DNA of 43,875 nucleotides from Alphaproteobacteria bacterium (GTDB lineage Bacteria; Pseudomonadota; Alphaproteobacteria; Caulobacterales; Parvularculaceae), in the NCBI GenBank assembly GCA_030426465.1, contig JAUHYK010000032.1:1-43875 (forward strand), given 5' to 3'. The notes beneath the pieces are model-generated. The model had not been told where the DNA came from, did no database searches, and saw only the letters and a list, made by a program, of their open reading frames with translations. The first letter of the stretch is position 1. Each line of letters opens with the position of its first letter. Both the position numbers and the translations under genes were made by a program. Positions 40,079-43,875 of this stretch are shown in pieces.

Positions 40079-40774
40079 CTATTCCCGCCGCAAGATCACT
40101 TCCGTCAGTAAATCGCCCCAGCCCTTTGAGCGGAAGGTGGCTTTGACTTCGGCCGGGTCATACACAGTGTCGACCCACTCGAAAAACGCGCCGACATCGG
40201 CAAGGGAAATGTCCTTCTCTTTCGCATGGGCGATGTAACGAGCGAAAGCGGCGTCGATCACGCCCGTCTTGCCCGCTTTCACATGACCATATTTGAACGA
40301 CAATTGGTCGAGTGCAGCGTCGAGCGGAACGCCTTCATGAAAGAACAGGAACAGCGTCGCCATTACGCCCGCCCGGTCTGCGCCGGATTTGCAATGCATG
40401 ATCGCGGGATATTCGATCTCGTCAAACAGCTTTCGCGCGCCGTGCAGGATTTCCTTTGACGGCGCTTCGCGCGAATAGACACGGAAATTGACGAGAGTCA
40501 GTCCCAATCGCGCGCAGGCTTCTTCTTCAAGGAAAAGCTGGCCTGAGGGTTTGGGGCCGCGCAGATTGAGAACGGTTTTAACGCCTTTCGCCGCCCAGTT
40601 TTCGAGATGTTTGGGCGACGGCTGATAGGTGCGCCACATTTTTCCCGGCGCGAGCTCGTGGGAGTTGTCATAGATCGTGCGCAAAACCCCGTGATCACGC
40701 AGCATCAAGTCACGAAAGGCGCGCTTGCGGCCTTCCGGCGTGTTGAACTCTTCGCGGGTGAAGGGCGCAGCCAC
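40079..40774 (-). CDS. Tyrosine/dual-specificity phosphatase-like protein
   Basis: The 231 residues contain the phosphatase active-site loop HCKSGADRAG (Cys128, Arg134; the Cys-x5-Arg signature), a preceding VLNLRGPK strand typical of DSP-like and DUF442-like enzymes, and a helical C-terminus. All catalytic loop residues are present. The GTG at 40774 is the only suitable start and lies 7 bases after the stop of the DUF4170 gene, so the two are probably on one transcript. Substrates may be phosphoprotein, phosphoinositide or a phosphosugar. Confidence 0.83.
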   Translation of the reverse strand: MAAPFTREEFNTPEGRKRAFRDLMLRDHGVLRTIYDNSHELAPGKMWRTYQPSPKHLENWAAKGVKTVLNLRGPKPSGQLFLEEEACARLGLTLVNFRVYSREAPSKEILHGARKLFDEIEYPAIMHCKSGADRAGVMATLFLFFHEGVPLDAALDQLSFKYGHVKAGKTGVIDAAFARYIAHAKEKDISLADVGAFFEWVDTVYDPAEVKATFRSKGWGDLLTEVILRRE

Positions 40775-40781
40775 GCGGGGG

Positions 40782-41015
40782 CTAGAACTTCCCGTCGCCG
40801 TCGGGATCGAGCATCTTGTGCATGTGGACGATGAAATAACGCATATGCGCGTTGTCCACGGTCTGTTGCGCCTTGGCGCGCCAGGCTTTTTCAGCGGCGG
40901 CGTAATTCGGGTAGACGCCGACAATATCGAGCTTGTCGAGATCGCGGAATTTGACCTCTTCGAGATTTTCAAGTTCGCCGCCAAAGACGAGATGCAGCAA
41001 TTGTTTGTCGCTCAT
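40782..41015 (-). CDS. DUF4170-domain protein
   Basis: This 77-residue sequence has the DUF4170 pattern LHLVFGGELENLEEVKFRDL and VGVYPNYAAAEKAWRAKAQQTVDNAHMRYFIVHMHKML. It is an alphaproteobacterial domain of unknown function. CGGAGCG precedes the ATG. It lies between PmbA and the phosphatase on the same strand. Confidence 0.88.
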   Translation of the reverse strand: MSDKQLLHLVFGGELENLEEVKFRDLDKLDIVGVYPNYAAAEKAWRAKAQQTVDNAHMRYFIVHMHKMLDPDGDGKF

Positions 41016-41035
41016 GTGACGCTCCGTATATTTCT

Positions 41036-42379
41036 TTAGTCGCCCGCGATGGTCATGGCCGCAACGAGAACGCTTGGCGCATTGGTCGACCCGCGGATTT
41101 CAAGATCGTTGGCGGGAATAAGGCCCGCATACATTTCAAGGATATTGCCGGCGATAGTGATCTCACTCACCGGATAGGCGATGGCGCCATTTTCAACCCA
41201 GAAGCCGGAACAGCCGACGGAATAATCGCCGGTGTTGGGGTTCACCTGGGGGCCGAACATGTCGGTGAGATAGAGCGCATCTTTCGCGTCTTTTAACAGG
41301 TCGTCAAAAGAGAGCGGCCCCGGCTGCAACGTCAGATTGGTCGAGCCTGATCCCGGCGCGCCGCCTGTGCCGCGCGTGGCGCGCGCATTGGTTTCAAGAC
41401 CGAGTTGCGCGGCCTGCGATGCATTCAACAGCCACGCGGTCAACACGCCGTTCTTGATGAGGTCGATGCGGGCATTGGCGACCCCTTCGCCGTCAAAGGG
41501 ACGCGAGCCCGCGCCGCGAGCCACATGGGGGTCGTCGACGATGTTGATTGCGTCCGCGAAAATTTTCTCGCCCATTTTATTTTTGAGGAAACTGACGCCG
41601 CGGGTGATCGCTGCGCCATTGGCGGCGCCAGCCAGTTGCGAAACGAGGGAGCTGGCCAGGCGATTGTCGAAAATAACCGGCGCGGTGCGGCTCTTGAGTT
41701 TCTTCGGCGAGAGGCGGCGCACGGTGCGCTCGCCTGCGTTTTTTCCGACCTCGGCGGCGCTTTTCAGATCGCTGAGATGGGTTTTTGAATCATAGTCGTA
41801 ATCGGTCTCCATGCCGTTGTCGTCCTTGCCGACGACGCTGACAGAGACGGAGTGGTTGGACCCGCCCGACTGGCCGAAAAAGCCGTGGCTCGTCATCAGC
41901 CATTTCCAGCCCTCGCCATAGCCGGCCCCGGCGCCGGAGGAATTGACGATCCCTTTGACGGCAAGCGCGGCTTCTTCGCATTCGGCGGCGCGCGATTTCA
42001 GGACGTCGGTCGAGGGTTCGGCGAAATCACCGAGATCAAGCTCGGGGAACGGGGCTTTGGCCAGCCGGTCCGCCGGGGCGAGGCCGCACCACGGGTCTTC
42101 CGGGGCGGCTTTGGCCATGGCGACACAGCGCTCGGCAAGCTCCTGAAGGCCCGCAGCGGAATGGTCGGTGGTCGAGACCGAGGCCTGACGCTTGCCGATC
42201 AGGACGCGCAGGCCGAGATCGGCGGCCTCTGACCGCTCCACATCTTCAAGGTTGCCCATGCGCCAGGAGACGCCCGAGGAGACCGAATGGAACAGCACCG
42301 CGTCGGCGGCCTCGGCCCCTTCGGCTCTGGCGTCGGCGATCAGGCGTTCGAGAATGGCTTGTGCTTCTGTTGTTTGCAT
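41036..42379 (-). CDS. pmbA: TldE/PmbA-family metalloprotease component
   Basis: The 447-residue protein has the TldD/PmbA N-terminal domain (LGLRVLIGKRQASVSTTD), the middle part with SSGAGAGYGEGWKWLMTSHG, and the C-terminal SRPFDGEGVANARIDLIKNGVLTAWLL followed by GCSGFWVENGAI. TldE lacks the zinc ligands of TldD and works with it in a heterodimer that degrades unfolded peptides; no HEAIGH-type motif is seen here, which fits TldE. TldD is not in the window. ATG 42379 is used; an upstream in-frame extension to 42415 is not needed. Confidence 0.9.
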   Translation of the reverse strand: MQTTEAQAILERLIADARAEGAEAADAVLFHSVSSGVSWRMGNLEDVERSEAADLGLRVLIGKRQASVSTTDHSAAGLQELAERCVAMAKAAPEDPWCGLAPADRLAKAPFPELDLGDFAEPSTDVLKSRAAECEEAALAVKGIVNSSGAGAGYGEGWKWLMTSHGFFGQSGGSNHSVSVSVVGKDDNGMETDYDYDSKTHLSDLKSAAEVGKNAGERTVRRLSPKKLKSRTAPVIFDNRLASSLVSQLAGAANGAAITRGVSFLKNKMGEKIFADAINIVDDPHVARGAGSRPFDGEGVANARIDLIKNGVLTAWLLNASQAAQLGLETNARATRGTGGAPGSGSTNLTLQPGPLSFDDLLKDAKDALYLTDMFGPQVNPNTGDYSVGCSGFWVENGAIAYPVSEITIAGNILEMYAGLIPANDLEIRGSTNAPSVLVAAMTIAGD

Positions 42380-42463
42380 CTGCGAGGGGATAATCGGTTG
42401 CAGCCGGGGAGGCAAGACAGGCAGCCAATCAACCTCCTCTGTTGGAGGAGGCCGGGCATGATC

Positions 42464-43108
42464 CTAATCAGCCGCCGCCAACTCAGCCTTTGCGCCCTCG
42501 CCCCATTTTTTCATGGAAGGCAGCGCGATGATCATGTCGCGATAGGCGCTCGCCTCCGGTGACAGGCTCAGCGGGCCATAGGTGACGAAGCGCGAGACCA
42601 CCGGCGCATACATGGCGTCGGCGATGGAAAACTGGCCGAACAGGAAGTCGCCGTCTTTACGGTACGCCTTGCGGCACATGGTCCAAAGTTCATTGATGCG
42701 GTCGACGTCCTTTTGAACGCCGCCGGAGGTGGTGTGGGCGAGACCTTCGCGCAGGAACATCATGGGCCACACGGTTCTGAGCGCGCTGTAGCCTGAATGC
42801 ATTTCCGACGCGATTGCGCGGGCCATGGCGCGCGCTTGTCTGTCTTCAGGCCAGAGCTTTTTTTCAGGAAACAAGTCGTTGAGATATTCCGCAATCGCCA
42901 GCGAGTCCCAGATTTGAACACCGTCATGAGTAAGAAAAGGCACAAGGCCGGACGGCGATTTTTCCGAAAGCTCTTTCCGTGACGTTGGGCGATCAAGCTT
43001 GATGTTTTCCTCCGTAAACGGAATGCCGGCCTGCGTCATCAGGAACCATGGCCGCAATGACCAGGAAGAAAGGTTTTTATCACCAATGGTGAGAGTGAGG
43101 TCGCTCAT
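42464..43108 (-). CDS. Glutathione S-transferase-family protein
   Basis: This 214-residue protein has a thioredoxin-like N-domain (residues 1-80) with SSWSLRPWFLM where the catalytic Ser or Tyr would lie, SPSGLVPFLTHDG with cis-Pro, and DSLAIAEYLNDLFP for glutathione binding. A helical C-domain follows (QFSIADAMYAPVV). It probably conjugates or isomerises electrophiles in the cytosol. It starts 3 bases after the stop of the amidotransferase gene, with AGGTGA upstream, so the two are an operon. Confidence 0.9.
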   Translation of the reverse strand: MSDLTLTIGDKNLSSWSLRPWFLMTQAGIPFTEENIKLDRPTSRKELSEKSPSGLVPFLTHDGVQIWDSLAIAEYLNDLFPEKKLWPEDRQARAMARAIASEMHSGYSALRTVWPMMFLREGLAHTTSGGVQKDVDRINELWTMCRKAYRKDGDFLFGQFSIADAMYAPVVSRFVTYGPLSLSPEASAYRDMIIALPSMKKWGEGAKAELAAAD

Positions 43109-43111
43109 ACG

Positions 43112-43825
43112 TCACCTTGCATATTGCAGAAAGAAATTCGCGATCCACTTGCCCATGAGCTCGCGGTCCGAACGGTTCTTGTAACTGGCGATGCCGGGAT
43201 CGGCGCGGTCGGCGGGAATGCGGCCTTTTCGAAAGCGGAGCAGCGTCTCGCCATAGTCATGGGCGAATTCGGGATGCTGCTGAAAGGAGATCGCCGGGCC
43301 TTGCGCGAATTCCAGAACGCCCATGGGGCAAAATTCGCTGCCGCCGAGAATGCGCGCGCCTTCGGGGAGTTCGATTACCTGATCCTGGTGCGAGACTGCG
43401 CAGGCGAGGTGGTTCGAGGGCGGGTTCATCCAGTCGGTCTGCGCCTCGATCGTGTAATCATGGACGCCGACGCCCCAGCCCTTGTCAGACTTCTCCGCCT
43501 TGCCGCCCAGCGCATCCGCCATCAGCTGATGACCGAAACAGATGCCGACCTGCGGTTTGCCGGCTTTCGCGGTCTGGCGGACAAGCTCCGCGCAGGGCTC
43601 GATCCAGTCCAATCCATCATAGACCCCGGCGGGCGAGCCGGTGATCAGCAATCCGTCGAACTCCGACAGCGCGGGCATCGCCTCACCCTCATGGGCGCGC
43701 GTCGTGGAGAAGGAAAAACTGGAAGAATGCGGCGCCAAAAGCCGTTGAAACATGACGAAATAATCGCCGAACTGGCTTTTCAGGGGCTCTGGCGGTTCGC
43801 CGGTCTCGAGAATGCGGATATGCAT
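43112..43825 (-). CDS. Class I glutamine amidotransferase-like protein
   Basis: The 237 residues carry the triad of GATase1: Cys96 in VGICFGHQLMADALGG, His184 and Glu186 in SFQQHPEF. It stands alone without a synthase domain, as in the GuaA-like or YfeJ-type proteins, so the ammonia acceptor is unknown; gamma-glutamyl hydrolase activity is also possible. ATG 43825 is preferred, with a GTG at 43837 possible. It is the first gene of the minus-strand run with GST, PmbA, DUF4170 and the phosphatase. Confidence 0.86.
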   Translation of the reverse strand: MHIRILETGEPPEPLKSQFGDYFVMFQRLLAPHSSSFSFSTTRAHEGEAMPALSEFDGLLITGSPAGVYDGLDWIEPCAELVRQTAKAGKPQVGICFGHQLMADALGGKAEKSDKGWGVGVHDYTIEAQTDWMNPPSNHLACAVSHQDQVIELPEGARILGGSEFCPMGVLEFAQGPAISFQQHPEFAHDYGETLLRFRKGRIPADRADPGIASYKNRSDRELMGKWIANFFLQYAR

Positions 43826-43875
43826 GGGAGATGTCACTTTTCTACAGGGTTTAATTGTGGACTGTTAAGCTCGGG

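Overview
The window is chromosomal DNA from an alphaproteobacterium: high GC, densely packed, with many 1-4 bp gene overlaps (ATGA, GTGA, TAATG). Supporting signs are a perfect CtrA-type box (TTAA-N7-TTAA), a VPLPA-CTERM-like sorting signal, DUF2093 and DUF4170 proteins, and a Kdo/lipid A operon. A marine Hyphomonadaceae/Parvularculaceae-like organism is plausible, but that rank is inference. I see no tRNA, rRNA, IS element, phage or CRISPR array.

Layout. 0-4.6 kb (+): the end of pdxH, a RidA-like protein, an amidohydrolase/decarboxylase, three small membrane or TerB-like proteins and a small exported protein, closed by a terminator. 4.6-10 kb (-): an MBL hydrolase, a ROK fructokinase-like kinase, a Cys/Met PLP enzyme and an NhaC antiporter, three of the junctions being overlaps or near-overlaps, plus an ATP-grasp-like orphan. 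10-12.7 kb: short genes on both strands, including a secreted TIMP/netrin-like protein, a DUF442-type phosphatase, a VOC protein and a methyltransferase. 12.7-14.4 kb: an amidohydrolase lipoprotein. 14.4-19.5 kb: a CtrA-box promoter with a CTERM-sorted exported protein, then a HAD phosphatase, two paralogous nucleotidyltransferases and, divergently, a Wzx-like flippase. This is the most likely uncharacterised pathway here.

19.5-23.3 kb (-): purD, an alpha/beta hydrolase, a half-size TMEM165/GDT1 transporter, a phosphotransferase and a short basic protein. 23.4-25.2 kb (+): a Pro-Glu-rich periplasm-spanning protein and a small membrane protein. 25.2-28.8 kb (-): a TPR protein and a SorAB-type sulfite dehydrogenase pair whose start codon follows a perfect 15-bp hairpin. 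29-33.1 kb (+): xseA, DUF2093, an M23 peptidase, then an iron module (Fur-like box, bfd, bfr) ending in a Kazal-type lipoprotein.

33.1-38.9 kb: a minus-strand operon of DUF374 acyltransferase, waaA, lpxK and an LpxL-like acyltransferase, with a divergent MsbA-like exporter. Together these make, decorate and flip Kdo-lipid A. The exporter overlaps a short AT-rich gene resembling a degenerate MreB N-terminal domain, followed by a 2OG-Fe(II) oxygenase-like protein. 40-43.8 kb (-): a glutamine amidotransferase, a GST, PmbA/TldE, DUF4170 and a tyrosine-phosphatase-like protein.

The strongest leads are the NTP-transferase/HAD/flippase locus, the TIMP-like protein, the hairpin over the sulfite dehydrogenase start, the degenerate MreB-like gene and the CtrA box on the CTERM gene.
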